Assembly: GCA_019916065.1 (NCBI GenBank)
Contig: CM034236.1
Span: 15,949,167-16,013,166 of the forward strand
Direction: 5' to 3'
Source: Vitellaria paradoxa
Taxonomy: Eukaryota > Streptophyta > Magnoliopsida > Ericales > Sapotaceae
DNA length: 64,000 bases
Each line of letters begins with the position of its first letter. Within the stretch, counting starts at the first letter, position 1. Shown piece by piece: positions 37,122-52,950 of the stretch. The notes beneath the pieces are model-generated. The model was not told the origin of the DNA, did no database searches, and saw only the letters and a list, made by a program, of their open reading frames with translations. The position numbers and the translations under genes were made by a program.

Positions 37122-37124
37122 TTA

Positions 37125-38654
37125 AATTCAAATCAGGTGTTCTACTCAAATAGATATATTCACTTGAACAGAAGTGTATGTTTAATTAAACAGACATAAA
37201 CATAGCTGGTGTCTTAAAGATAAAATTAGTTGCTCAATCAAGCCAAATTAAATTATATCAAATTTGAAAGTTTGAAAATTAGTAACAAACCAACTCTTTA
37301 AATTTATTATCTGTAAATTTTGGTTTTGTCGTATGCTGAAAAAGTCTTGCTTATAACCCTACAGCAATACAAGTGAGGGAGGAGAGAAGGCGATAATCTC
37401 AAAACTTAATTGATCTAGACAGAATATATAAAAAATTTTATGAGTAATTTTTCTTATTTTGATTTTAAGTACTTATCAAAAGTATTATTTGACAAATATT
37501 TTTTTATTTATTTAAAATTAGTTTTAAAATATCACTTATATTTATTACAAAGCATTCGTCAACATATATTGGGCCGATCAACTATATGGAATTACGGTTT
37601 TTACAAGCGAAAATGCTTGGAAGAGATAATAAATGCAAAAAGGAATTGTGACATTGGCAAGTGAAGATGGTTGGAAGAGATAATAAGTGCAAAAGAAGTC
37701 TATAAAATTTTAACTATTAAAGAAAACTGTTAATCATGTGTGAAGAATTAGGGTATTATTTCTCATATATTAGGTAATTTATAACATCACAGGAATAAGT
37801 AAAATGTGATACAATCTTACAAAAAGAGAGATGCAAAATGGGTGTTTCCACTTTCATATATTAAAAGATAAAAGATTTTTATATACACACATACATTAAC
37901 TTTTAGTGCACATGTGATGCATATGATAATAGAAATGAAAAAATTATTCGTCTCTAGTAGATATTCTTATTATCATGGGTATAGAGATACTGTTCGCAAA
38001 AAAAGGAGAGAAGTACATAAATTATGAGCGACATTCAAATAGGGATGATGATGATAGTCACCACCCAACTCTATATTCATTCACATGCCACTTGTATATT
38101 AATTATATATATTATATGTTAACATATAACAATATTTGATACATACTAAGTAACATTATTTTGATTTAATAAATAGTTCTTACAACATTATTTTGATTTA
38201 ATAAATAGTTCTTACTTTTAAGAATGGAAGAGGAAAGAAAATCAATATTTATACGAGAATGGAAATAGGAAGAGATTATTAAACGAGGTTAGGAACGGAA
38301 AAAAAAAGTCTCTTACATGAATTTGTCTCGCTAATATCCCTATGACAATCAGAAAAGATGTCACTCTCTTTTTAGTTCCAAGGGTTATAGAACTATCGTA
38401 GTATGGTTCAATTCCAAAGGAGCATAAGGTATAGAAAAAATTTAGGTTAAATAAAATTGATAGTCTAAAATGATGAACCTTCAAATGCATATGAATTGTA
38501 TTCATCAATTTTAGTGTTGTCTTATTCTTCTTCTTCTTCTTCTTCTCATTTTTTTTTTGATAGGTAATTTTAATGTCTTTTAAAACATAATATATTTAAT
38601 TAACTCCTTTATTCTTGACATTGCATCTGGATAAACAATTATAAGTTTGAGTAA
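37125..38654. other. AT-rich intergenic DNA
   Basis: No gene. Contains an exact 32-bp tandem duplication (38152-38183 and 38184-38215, starting AACATTATTTTG) and a short direct repeat GGAAGAGATAATAA.TGCAAAA near 37617 and 37674. A (TTC)n run lies near 38530. Confidence 0.6.
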
Positions 38655-38734
38655 GTCACCATGATGAAATTGGTAGACATGCCAGTCTTAGGCAATAGTG
38701 CCAAAACATCTCAATTTGAATTTGTTTGTGTTCA
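38655..38734 (+). pseudogene. Degenerate plastid-type tRNA-Leu(UAG)
   Basis: The stretch CACCATGATGAAATTGGTAG followed by ACATGCCAGTCTTAGGCAAT and AGTGCCAAAACATCTC lines up with chloroplast trnL-UAG. It shares the A-box/D-arm GAAATTGGTAGACA.GC, the anticodon loop CTCTTAG read here as GTCTTAGG, and the long variable arm of a type-II tRNA. The T-arm (expected GGTTCGAGTCC) has decayed to AATTTGAATTT, and the 3' acceptor strand no longer pairs. It is best read as a nuclear insertion of plastid DNA, now reduced to a recognisable tRNA. Neighbouring plastid genes were not recognised. Confidence 0.6.
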
Positions 38735-40860
38735 AATAATTTACAGTGTTTTATGGTTTATTAAATGTGTTAGTGTGTGTGCGGATGTGCCAAAATCTTA
38801 TGGATTCAAAGGATAAACAACGTTAAGTGAGAATCAAGCGAGTGTAATTGTGAGATTTTTGCCTTTTCAAGACTTTTGAACATGTAAATATATGGTAAAA
38901 TAAAACTAATAGTGCACAAAAAAAGTCACAAATTAAGAGAAGTAATTTTTATACTAAACAGGCTAATAATACCTATATTCAAGCCTTCATTGAATAAAAT
39001 TTTAACATTTATCTTAGAGATGATGGATGTAAGTAACAAGAACACACATGCCATGTTTTTGTCGAATGAGGAGGGAAAATGACTACTTTAAGGCACAAAA
39101 AAGTAAAGAACTAGGAAAGTAAAATGCAAGGAAAGTAATATGCTAGAAAAAGTAGGGTCTTGAAGGGAGAGGTTTGATTAAGGAACCTTTCTCAATCCCT
39201 CTTAGTTCTCTTTTATACTTTAAGTAGCCATCTTAATAACTCTCAAGTTGCCCACTACTATACGTCTTAAATTTGTAGCATTGTGCCATATCCTTTCACT
39301 GTAGTATGATATTTGTATTAATGGCTGTTATCTTGTTTAAGGTCTCCAACTGTCTTAGCCGATTATTACAATAATGGTCTAAAGGATCTTATTCAATCAT
39401 CCAACCGATCAAAGAGTTTTGTAATTATAACTAATCATCATCGACCTCTTCGGATCGATATAAATTTCAACTTTTACCTTGTTGTTCAAAACTCAACAGT
39501 TGAAAACAACATGATTGGCCCATAGCTTTAGTTTATTCATTTGACCAATTGTCACAATATCGACATTTCTTTTATTACATTTGGCCGATATTACCACTTA
39601 TTCATGTCATTTGAAGAACTTCTCTAACATATAGGTCTATCATTTTGGTTGATATAACTTTGAATCTTTATGATCCTTATATTAAATATTTCTAATGGCA
39701 GCAATACATTTGTCATCACATTATAAATTAAGGTTTTGCAGGAGTAAACAAAGTTCAAGCAGTGATATATCATCTTCTACGAAAGATATAATGGAGTCTA
39801 CAGGAAAATTAATATTTGATTTTCTTTTCATAATTAGGAGATCTTTTTTTTTTATCTAATACTTCTTATAATATTTTTTAATATTCAACATATACTAACT
39901 CATTCCTATTTTTAATATATTGTTTCAATTTTTCTTGCAATACATCTAAGAAATTTATTAATTAATGAAAGTGTAAAACTCTACCATTCATAATAAAAGG
40001 ATATGGTAATTACCTTTTTAAATATAACATGATTATTAATCATTCGTTAGATTTCCAAGGCATCTCACATTAAATAATTTATATGGATCATTATTTTTCC
40101 TTTTATTGAATTTTTTCATTACTCATATTTTTCGTCTTCTTAAAAAAATAAAATTTAATTATGGGTATGCATAAGTTAATTCGAATGCCCATAGTTAATA
40201 AAAGAAAAAAAAAGTCTAATTAGGATGGTTTATAGTTAGAACTATAACCATTATATATATGTTTATTTATTAGATTATAATATATTTTAAATTTGACTAA
40301 ACAAAGTAACACCATTCAATACAGGGAAAATATATCATTAATTAAGTATATCTACCATCTAATACTTGGAAAAATAAGTTACCAGTTATTAATTTTTTTA
40401 TTTTATTTTTTTTAAATAACTAAATTTATCTCTTACAAGTTAAACTTAATTTAAATATTAAATATAAAATTGTCTAATTAACAAAAAGTTAAAAATTTAA
40501 CTATTAAAAGGTTAGTTTTTTTTTCCTTCCTAGATATTAAAAAGTTAACTTTTTAGTAGTTTAGTAGCTAGTTATGAAAAAAATTACTTTTTTTTTTCTT
40601 TTCAAACACAAAAAATTAACTTTTTAGTATTTTAGTAGTCAATTAGAAGAAAAAGGTTATTTTTTTCCCTAAACTCAATTTTAAATTTAGCTAAAATTGA
40701 TATTAACTCATAAAAAATCCAGTAATTAAAATTTAAGTGGCGTTTGAAGTTTAAAAAAAAAATCAAAAAATATTGGTATAAAAATGATTTACGATGAATT
40801 TGATTAAAAGAAATTAAAAAATTTTAAAAAAAAACTTGTGGCCGCAAACGGAGCTTTAAT
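38735..40860. other. AT-rich intergenic DNA upstream of BAM1
   Basis: No gene. 39150-39700 is less AT-rich and repeats GGCCGATAT/GATCGATAT motifs, possibly an old LTR, but no boundaries were found. 40500-40680 has imperfect copies of TTAACTTTTTAGTA. A MITE-like stretch at about 40742-40853 runs from GGCGTTTGAAGTTT to AAACTTGTGGCCGCAAACGG. Confidence 0.5.
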
Positions 40861-41046
40861 CTGTATTTGGCTTAACAAATTATGAAATTATTACCTCCGA
40901 GACAATCAGATGAGTTCCATACGCGGAAGTTTTCTTTTTCCCGCGTTTCACTCGTCTTTCACGCGCGACGGTAAAACTCTCACCATCCACGTCCCCGCGA
41001 AACGAGCAAATAGTTACCGTTTCCTCTGCAATCGCCATATGTTCGA

Positions 41047-41122
41047 CACGTGTAACGCGGGAATATGCCCATAGGGCCATAAGTGACGGAATCTTATCTG
41101 AATCAAAAGCCTATATAAATAA
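41047..41122 (+). promoter_or_regulatory. BAM1 core promoter: G-box/ABRE and TATA box
   Basis: A G-box ACACGTGT (CACGTG at 41047-41052) lies about 60 bp upstream of the TATA box CTATATAAATAA (41111-41122), which is about 170 bp before the ATG. ACGTG cores are bound by bZIP/ABF and bHLH factors. Arabidopsis BAM1 is known to respond to osmotic stress and ABA, so an ABRE here is plausible. This is inferred from sequence only. Confidence 0.55.
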
Positions 41123-41205
41123 GAGCTCCTCTGCCTTCTGTTTCTCATCGTCTTCGTTGTCAAGCTCCTTTGCTCAAATCCACTCGACACTGTTACCGGA
41201 CGCAC

Positions 41206-41228
41206 TCTCTATCTCTCTCTCTCGCGCG

Positions 41229-41288
<60 letters not shown>

Positions 41289-41289
41289 G
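41206..41289. repeat. Compound (CT)n(AT)n(AC)n microsatellite in BAM1 5' UTR
   Basis: An interrupted (TC)n tract, then about 10 AT units and 6 AC units, ends three bases before the BAM1 ATG. It lies between the TATA box and the start codon, so it should be in the 5' leader. CT-rich leaders are common in plants. Confidence 0.9.
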
Positions 41290-41291
41290 AA

Positions 41292-44933
<3,642 letters not shown>

Positions 44934-46451
44934 AATTTTTTTTTTTTGGTAGTTTATATGTTGTTTCTATGCTCGCATGTAAGTCAGTTATACACACAAG
45001 GGCTACAATAGTATTATTATAGATATTGTAATAAGGTTCAGGCTATGCCCTGCTTTTATAGCTTCTATGTTCTTAATTATACTATGTCAGGAAAAACAAC
45101 ATTAAATTACTAGATGCTTGGTGTTCCTCGATCCTTTTGTTTTGTTTTGTTTTGTTTTAGTTCAAGTGTTCGGTTTATTGGAAGCTTTTTTACTTCGCCT
45201 TGCAATATAAGTGGATAATGGTGTGGTTAGAATAATTCTAGGGATGAGATTCTTGTCAGTGTTAATGTATATAATTACATATAATTGTACATGGTCTTGC
45301 TACATTTGATAAATTATTCTATTTTCCTACTTGGCTTGGCTTAGAATATTTTGAGTGTGTTTAGAGTGATAAAAAAGAGATAAAATGAGATAAAGTGTGG
45401 TTTGAAAAATTTTTTTTCATTTGATGTACACATTTGAAACCGTATTTTTTTAAGATGAACAGTAAGATTTTCGTTTCGACGAATTGTATTTTCATTTGGA
45501 CGAATTTAAAATTTTGTATCAGTCATGACCTCTTTGCAGACTAAACCGGACTCGAAACGATTTTTACAATCTGTTTAGACGGATGTCGACTATGCCAATT
45601 CGTCGGAATGGTTTCTGCAACTCCGGAAAAAATAGTTACAGTGGATGTCATTTGATAGTTTGGGAGTCTGTGATGAGAACGGTAAAAAAATTTTTACTAT
45701 TTATTAATCAAATTTCAATTATCAATTTTTTTTAAATGTATTAAATTTTTTTTAAATTTTGAAAAAATAAAAATATATAAAAATATAATAAAAATTTTTA
45801 AAAATTTTCATCAAAATTTAGTGGACTAAACACAACCGTTGATTCTATTACCATATCCAATCTGATCTCATTGCCCCTATCCAAATGTACACGTCAAATA
45901 TATACTTCTTTCGTTCCAATTCTTGATTCCAATGCGGAATCAGAGTCAAAAATCTAAATTTGATTGGGTCACCATCACCGTTTAATTGTTGGCTGTCACG
46001 GCTCTCTCACCACCGGCTCAAGTATTTTTTTCTATCCACGTTGGATCCGATTGATTCAATCCATATAGACTGCAATTATCCACATTGGATAGAGTTAATC
46101 CGGCCCAATCAAAATTCAGATAGGCCGACAACCTTGTGTCTTCACTTAGTCCATGGCCAGCTCACTGCCAAGTCGTCCACTTGCTCGGCCGCCCCTACCC
46201 GTACAGCTGATTTAGGCGAATCTACTTGAATCACACGCAGTTGTTGCACTTTATCAATTGCCGGTGACTCCTCTCTACTACGGATAAATGAGAAATCTCT
46301 CGACCTATTTCTGCGAAGGTGGAAGGCTATATAATTGTGAGCTGATTCTAGTAAGACCTGACAATGACACTTATCCCGGCTAACTTAAAGAAATATACTA
46401 AAATTTTGTTAATTTCTTTTATTTTTCTTATATATTATATATTTTTTTTAT
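44934..46451. other. BAM1 3' flank and intergenic DNA
   Basis: The first ~150 bases are probably the BAM1 3' UTR (poly-T run 44937-44948, no single clear poly-A signal). A (GTTTT)n tract lies near 45140. A possible MITE from about 45356 to 45838 has ends GTGTTTAGAGTGATAAA and, on the minus strand, GTGTTTAGTCCACTAAA. 45840-46390 has no recognised gene. Confidence 0.5.
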
Positions 46452-49400
46452 GACTACTAAAAAATGGTGCAATCGCATAAAAGAAAAACTCACGACAATC
46501 ATTTTTTCACGAACGCTAACATGGTTTTTGCAAATTGGCGGTCGCTACTAACTCGCAGCTATTTATTCGCAAAATTAAGGTGCCGTTTGGGAACCTGAAT
46601 TACTAGTTAGCTATTTTATAATAACACTATAACAATTATTTCATTGTTCTTTAAAATTATCAAATTATCTTTTGTCATATTTTTAGAAAGAAGTCGATCT
46701 CTTTAAATTAGTAGATCCACTCATTCTTTTAGATTTTAAAGAGTTGAGACATTTATGTCTTTAAAGATAATTTTAAAAAATATTTTAAAATATCAAAAAT
46801 ATAAATATCAATATACAAATACGAATTTAGTTATAACTAACTTGACTTCTTAAATACAAAAATAACTTATTTTTTTAACTAACTAATAACTAACTAAGAA
46901 AAAATAATAACTAACTTGAAAAAAAAAACAAGCTAAAACTCAAGCAGCTTTATGAGCGACTGCTTTAGCGTGCCACTGTACTCGGGCAGACTGTCCTCGC
47001 TTTTTTCCCTCCTCATCTCTCTTTTTCTTTTCTCTCCCTTTTTCCCTCCCCCTCTTCTTTTATGTTCCCGCGCCCTCCCTCTCCGCCCATTCTATTCCCA
47101 CCTCCCCCCACCGGAAGACCACCGCCTCCCTCCGCTAGTGACATCAGGTGAGCACCCCAGCCCTTCTCCCTCTTTCTCTCTCTCTGTCTCTCTCTTTATA
47201 TATATATATATATATAACAAACTATTTTTTTTTTTTTAGTTTATATTTCCAGTTTTGATTGAGTTTATCTCGATCTACCCTTCCGTTCCTCTCGATTTTC
47301 AGGTCTGTTCCTGATTTCTACCTGTTTTTTTTTTTATTTTTTAGTTTTCATGCCTGCTGTTTTTTGCTCGTTTCAGTTCTGTAATGTATATATGCTGTTA
47401 TTGTGTTGAAATATGTTGTAAGATGGACGTTTACAGAAATATGTTTGAAATATTTTGGATTTTTTTTATTTTGTTTGAATATTGGAATTGTTTTTTTTTT
47501 TCTTTTTTTGGTTGTCTATATATTGTTGGAAATGAAATTTTTTGTTTTGGTTCATAATACATTTTCTTTTTTTATATTTTTGCACGGCTTTTTTAACTTG
47601 TTAGTGTGTAACCTCATTATAGTTTGCACTGTTTTTTTTCTTTTTTTTTTTTTTTTACTTTGCCAGTGCTTTTTTTCTTTTTACTGCTTGTTTATTTTTT
47701 ATCCATATATAAATGGTTTGGAATTTATTTCATTAGAATGTTAGAATGTCGGAATGTTGGAATTTTGTTGAAGGAATGTTGAATTTTTTTTTTTGTTATT
47801 TTGTAATAGTATTAATATTAATATAGTAATATTAATAATATAATATTATTAATTAAATTAAATTAGTATAAAATTATAATATTAAATAATAAATTGAATT
47901 AGCTAATTTAATATCGTAATGTCAATAATAAAATATTAAATTATTTAAATTAATAAAAATATTATTATTATTTAAAATATTAAATAATAAATTGATTAAT
48001 GTTATAATAACCAAATAAATTAATTAATGTCACATTAGTTAAATTAAATTATAATATTAATAATATTAAATAATAATATTAAAAATAATAAAATTAGGTA
48101 AATTACTATTATTATTATTACATAATATTCAAAATATAAATTAATTGCTTAACTTATAATACTATAATATTAAATTACAATATTAATAATATTAAATAAA
48201 ATATTATTATTAGTTAAAATATATTAAATTTAAATATTATAATATTAAATTTTAATGTTACATTAGTTCAATTATAATATTAAATAATATTGAATTAATT
48301 GAATTAATAACATTAGTTTAATTATAAATTAATATTACTATTAATTTATAATAAAATTCCATAATAATAATAATAATAATAATAGAAGTAATAGTGTTAG
48401 TTTATTATAAAACTAATATTAATAACATAATAATTAAACACTAATAGTTAAATTAATAATAATACACAAACCTCTAATATTGCTTGAGAGCAATCCAATT
48501 CAATATTAATAATATAAGGAAATTAGGTAAAATAATAATTATAATTAGTTAATTAGTAGTATTAAATCAATAATGTTTAATTAGTTAAATTAGTAACTAA
48601 TCTTATTTGGGCCAAATCTAATATTTTACTTGGACCTAATCTAATTCAGTATTAGTAATATAAGGAAATTAGGTAAAATAATAATATTATAATTAGATAA
48701 TTAATAATATTTAATTAGTTAAATTAGTAACTAATATACAAAACTTGTAATCTTATTTGGACCCAGTCTAATTCAATATTAATAATATAAGCAAAGTAGG
48801 TAAAATAATAATATTATAATTAGTTAATTAATAATATTAAATTAATATTATTTAATTAGTTAAATTTGTAACTAAGACACAAACCCCTAATTTTATTTGT
48901 GCCCAATCCAATTTAATATAAATAATATAAAAATTGTGTCAATATTATAATATTATAATTAGTTAATTAATAATATTAAATTAATAATAATTTAGTTACT
49001 TATCTCTCTTATCCATCTTATCTTGTTTCTGTTAAGCTTTGTTTGAGATGCATCTAGTTGAGGTGCTGGCAGATGAAAGGGAGTTTGAGGAGAAGAGGGA
49101 TGAGATATTTTACTCTCTTATCGGACATGATGGCCACAGATAAACGTTTACGCGAAGTGTGGGTATTTCATGCCGATCTATCGCGCGGCAGAGGCATCCG
49201 CATCTAACTCCTTCCAGGCTAGAAGATACAGCAAGGATTTGCTCTAAACCTTCTGTGAGGAGATGGACACGCGAGAGGCATCGCTTCAGGCTGAGATGGA
49301 GAGGCATTTATCTCAGAGTCAAAGCCATCCTCCCTTCCTTAGGTTAGAAATATTAATTTTTGTATTTATAACTAATTAAAATTTTATGAATTTATTTATA

Positions 49401-50324
49401 TTTTATTGTCACGTTCTCATTCGCTTTATATTTTATTGTAAGACATTGACGATGGAGGCTAGCTCTCTTGGACTAGACTGGGGTGATTTTCATTGGACCG
49501 GCGTATTTTGTGTTTTATGTTTTCATATTTTATAAATTTTTGTATTTCGTATTTTGTGTCTTGTTTTTTTTTTCCCCCCTTTGTGTTATACTTGTATATA
49601 ACAAACTTTGTAATTAATTTCGTGCCGTTTTTGTCTATGTAAATGAACATTTTTATTCTACTTTATTTAAAAAATTTCTATTACATGTGCATGATATATA
49701 GGTGTAACAAAAATTATAATAAAAAAATTAACTTAGAAATAAATATTTAAAAATAAATAATATAAAATAATAAATGAATTTAAATAAATTAATACAAAAG
49801 TAATTAAAAATTAAAAAATTATAAAAATTTTAAAAAATGAAAAATCTTAGCGATCGCTAATAAAAAATAAATTAATACAAAAGTAATTAAAAAATAAAAA
49901 ATTATAAAAATTAAAAAAAAAATGAAAAGTCTTAGCGATTGCTAATAAAAAATAATATTAAATGTAAATAATTAAAAAATTAATTATCTTTTGCGGTTGT
50001 TATCGACAGTCGCTAATGTGAACAAAGTAGTCGCGAATATCTTCTTGCCACTTGGCGGGGATTGGCGCCAAGTTTGCGAGAAGGTATTAGTGATTGCTTA
50101 AGTAGTCATTGATAACTATATAAGTGGTCACTAATGGTCTTAGAATAAATTTTTCAGCAGTCGCCACTTCGGTCGCTAATACTGTGGCGATCGCCACGGC
50201 AGTTGTTAATAGTTTATAATGACAATGCATTTGCAACCCCATGTCTAGCGGTTGCCGAGCAGTCGCTAATAAATTTTAGCAATTACTACCCCGGCAGTCG
50301 CTAAAATCTTTATTTCTAGTAGTG
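46452..50324. mobile_element. Non-autonomous CACTA (En/Spm) transposon
   Basis: The right end, on the minus strand, is CACTACTAGAAATAAAGA followed by subterminal repeats of the type AGCGACTGC and GGCGATCGCCAC, typical of plant CACTA elements. The left end is GACTACTAAAAAATGG with similar subterminal motifs (GGCGGTCGCTACTAA), so only the first C has changed to G. The target duplication TAT is perfect (46449-46451 and 50325-50327). Length 3873 bp. Inside are a CT-rich GC-higher block (46950-47220), very AT-rich sequence with a tandem repeat (48495-49000), and a short degenerate coding-like block at 49030-49340 (ARRYSKDLL, TFCEEMDTREASLQAEMERH). No intact transposase. Confidence 0.8.
48495..49000. 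repeat. Tandem repeat of ~126-147 bp inside the CACTA element
   Basis: Four degenerate units share CTAATTCAATATTAATAATA then AAGGAAATTAGGTAAAATAA then TTAGTTAATTA and a less AT-rich start (TCTTATTTGGACC). Equivalent points fall at about 48501, 48648, 48774 and 48914. No coding capacity. Confidence 0.65.
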
Positions 50325-51944
50325 TATAGTTTGCCCTTACTATATTTTTACTTTTACTCTTGTTTACTTTAAAAACATAATTTTACCCCTTTTAATTGTA
50401 AATTCCGAGTCCGCTTTTGGCTCTGAATATATCTTGTGGGCCTTAACTCTCTGCAGCGTTCTTAAAAATAGGAAGCTATGGAAGTATATCATTGGAGAAA
50501 TCATTAAGCTTGTCAAATGTGACACTGAGTTGGTGACTATAATGTCATGTACTCTGTTTAATATTATTTATTTTATTTTATTTTATTTGGAATTTAAATA
50601 TTTTACTTATATATTATAGATTACTTGATACATGAGTTGACTTAATTGCTTAGTATTCGATCCAAAGATAGTTGTGTCAAACTTTGAAAATTTAACTTTG
50701 GAATCTCTTGCATATCGTGCACATGCCTATGAGATTCTCATATGCATACTATGGTAGCTAGGGTGGTGCTGTAATGATTCATACCTATACATGTTATTGT
50801 ATTTATGATAGATTGAGTTTTGGCTTATTATTTTATTATTTTATTTTGATATGGTTGATTGATGTATGATTTGATTCGGTTGCTGAATTTTTAGTTTAAG
50901 ATTGGTTGTACTGGGTCTTGAGAGGTCTGATTGGGTATTGAGTGAGCCATGCACACTAATTAGACTAATGCCTTGTGCACGCCCTGTCCAATCTCTAATC
51001 ACCTGCAAGTTGCTTATTTTTTCTAATTTTTTTCAGCTAGTTTGTTTTCGTTTAAATTTTACTGCCCTACCTAGTTAGCAAACCCCTAGCTACTAACCAC
51101 CCACCTCTCTGCTCACCTTTTTCTTTCTTCTTTCCTTCATGGTTAAGTAATTTATAGTCTATATATGTACATAAGGTGTCATCGATAGACTTTTCAAAGC
51201 TAAGAAAAAAAGTGTGAGTTGGGCGAGTGTGCGTTTTCACAAATTGATCATTCTTTTGATTCCATACAAAAATTAGTGTTGAGAGGTGAGATTTGGGTCT
51301 TGGGTCAGGATTAGAGGCTTTGATGGTAGTGTTCGATGATCATTTTAGATCAGTTTTGGCTCTTCCGGTGATTGTCCGTTTTGTCTTCTTTGATCGAACA
51401 ACTCGAGGTAGGGAACATTGGTAGACTCCTATCATAAGTAAGAAAATATAATATAAAGTGTAAAAAGCACTAAATCAGTTCTCATAATTTCTTCTTTGTT
51501 GACAAGCAGTGGCAACAAAGATCCCATGCTTTTACAACTATAATACTTGAAAAAAGAATACACATAAAATGGTGATATTTCTACTACAAAAAATTTACTG
51601 ATTTGGAAGAATGGTTGAATAGTGAAGATGAAGATTAGAATGTAGAAGAAATTGCAATCATTTAAGACGATACAGATGGTGATAATATTGATAGAAGAAA
51701 TTTGGTCTAAGCAAAAGAAGTTGATGGAAAGCCTTTGATTATTGGATGAAGTTATTATAGAAGGTGTTGTGAGTGGAAAATATCCAGGACGTGCTAAACA
51801 ATACAAGTGTAACTGTGTAAGCAGTACAAGGCTAGTTTATTAGCACCTATACTCTAATTAATGCGCACTTATTTGTGAGACCAAAATCAATATCAAAATA
51901 TGCCCCATTTTGTTAACCGTTGTTAGGGACTACAATATTGTTGG
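50325..51944. other. Intergenic DNA with a possible decayed coding fragment
   Basis: Mostly unremarkable single-copy-looking DNA. At about 51597-51770 one plus-strand frame reads LEEWLNSEDED, NVEEIAII, DDTDGDNIDRRNLV, AKEVDGKPLIIG, interrupted by stops between those blocks. The acidic composition looks like real protein, but no family was recognised. No promoter or splice signals could be tied to it. Confidence 0.4.
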
Positions 51945-52950
51945 AACTCCAGGGTGTAACGTGAGCTGCATCTCCAATGATATTGCTCTCGCTCAAGTGT
52001 GTGGCTTGGTTAGGTGCAGGTTATACTTTCCAAGGGGTCACATATTCTGATATTACTCCCGCTTAAACACACTTAATCTTGTAGTTCCAATAGAATCCAA
52101 TACTCTCATGACACGTGGCTCTTTTAGGTGTTGGGCAAGTACTTGCTATGGGGTCACCTCTTCTGATACTACTCGAATACAGTACTCTCATGACATGTGG
52201 CTTTGTTAGGTGTTGGACTAGTACTTCCTACGAGGTCACCTATCTTGTTACTACTCTTATTCAAGCATGCTTAATCTTGTAGTTTTAACAGAATCCAGTA
52301 CTCTCATGACACGTGGCTTCATTAGTTGCAAGGCAAGTACTTTTTACGAGGTCACCCACCCTGCTACTACTCTTGCGTAAGCATGTTTAATCTTGTAGTT
52401 CTAACAGCATTAAGTACTCTCATGACTTGAAAATATATTGTACTTTGTAAATATTGAATATTATATATATGTTATTTTTTTCCTTTATCTAGGTGATGTG
52501 GGATAGAAGGTGCAGGGGGAGTACTTCTCAGGGGGTCACGGTCACTTATCTTGGTATTGCTTTTGTTCAGGTATGCTTATCTTGTGTAATGCTCTTACGC
52601 AAGCACACTTAATCTTGTAGTTCGAATAGAATCTAGCACTTTTACGACTGGAAAACGCATTATACTTTGTAAATATTGAATATTACATATATGTTATTTT
52701 TTTCTTTTACCCAGATGATGTGGCACAGAAGGTGCAAGGTGAGTACTTCTAAGAGGGTCACGGTCACTTATCTTGGCATTACTTTTGCTTAAGTTCAATG
52801 ACCTGTGTAATGACTTGCATTTACACGATACAATATTGTTGGTTTTGGGATTGGCTAGGAGTACTGCTCCACTCAAGCACACTTAAAGTACACTTAATTA
52901 GTATACTTAATCCTAGAGTTCTAACCTAATCTAATACTCTCAAAACTTTA
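51945..52950 (-). repeat. Array of degenerate 5S rRNA-derived repeats
   Basis: At least six blocks match the reverse complement of plant 5S rRNA. The best, 52325-52425, keeps ACGAGGTCACCCACCCTG, CTACTACTCT.GC..AAGCA, TTAATCTTGTAGTTCT in the 5S order, including the region of the internal promoter (box A AAGC..GCTT and box C GGGTGACC on the minus strand). Other units begin near 51960 (partial), 52013, 52128 (internally deleted), 52210, 52508, 52730 and 52853 (partial). Spacing is about 115 bp for the first set and 222 bp for 52508/52730, where a 100-bp AT-rich spacer is also repeated. The first ~25 bases of 5S are replaced by GTCATGAGAGTACTGG. None can encode a normal 5S rRNA. Confidence 0.8.

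Noticed and set aside
38655..38734. Functional nuclear tRNA gene
   Set aside because: T-arm B-box and acceptor pairing are lost.
46952..47744. Ser/Pro/Phe-rich frames in a CT- and T-rich block
   Set aside because: Composition comes from pyrimidine tracts; the block lies inside a CACTA element; no splice or domain support.
51945..52950. Functional 5S rRNA genes
   Set aside because: Every unit lacks the first part of 5S and has many changes in the internal promoter; spacing is wrong for 5S rDNA.
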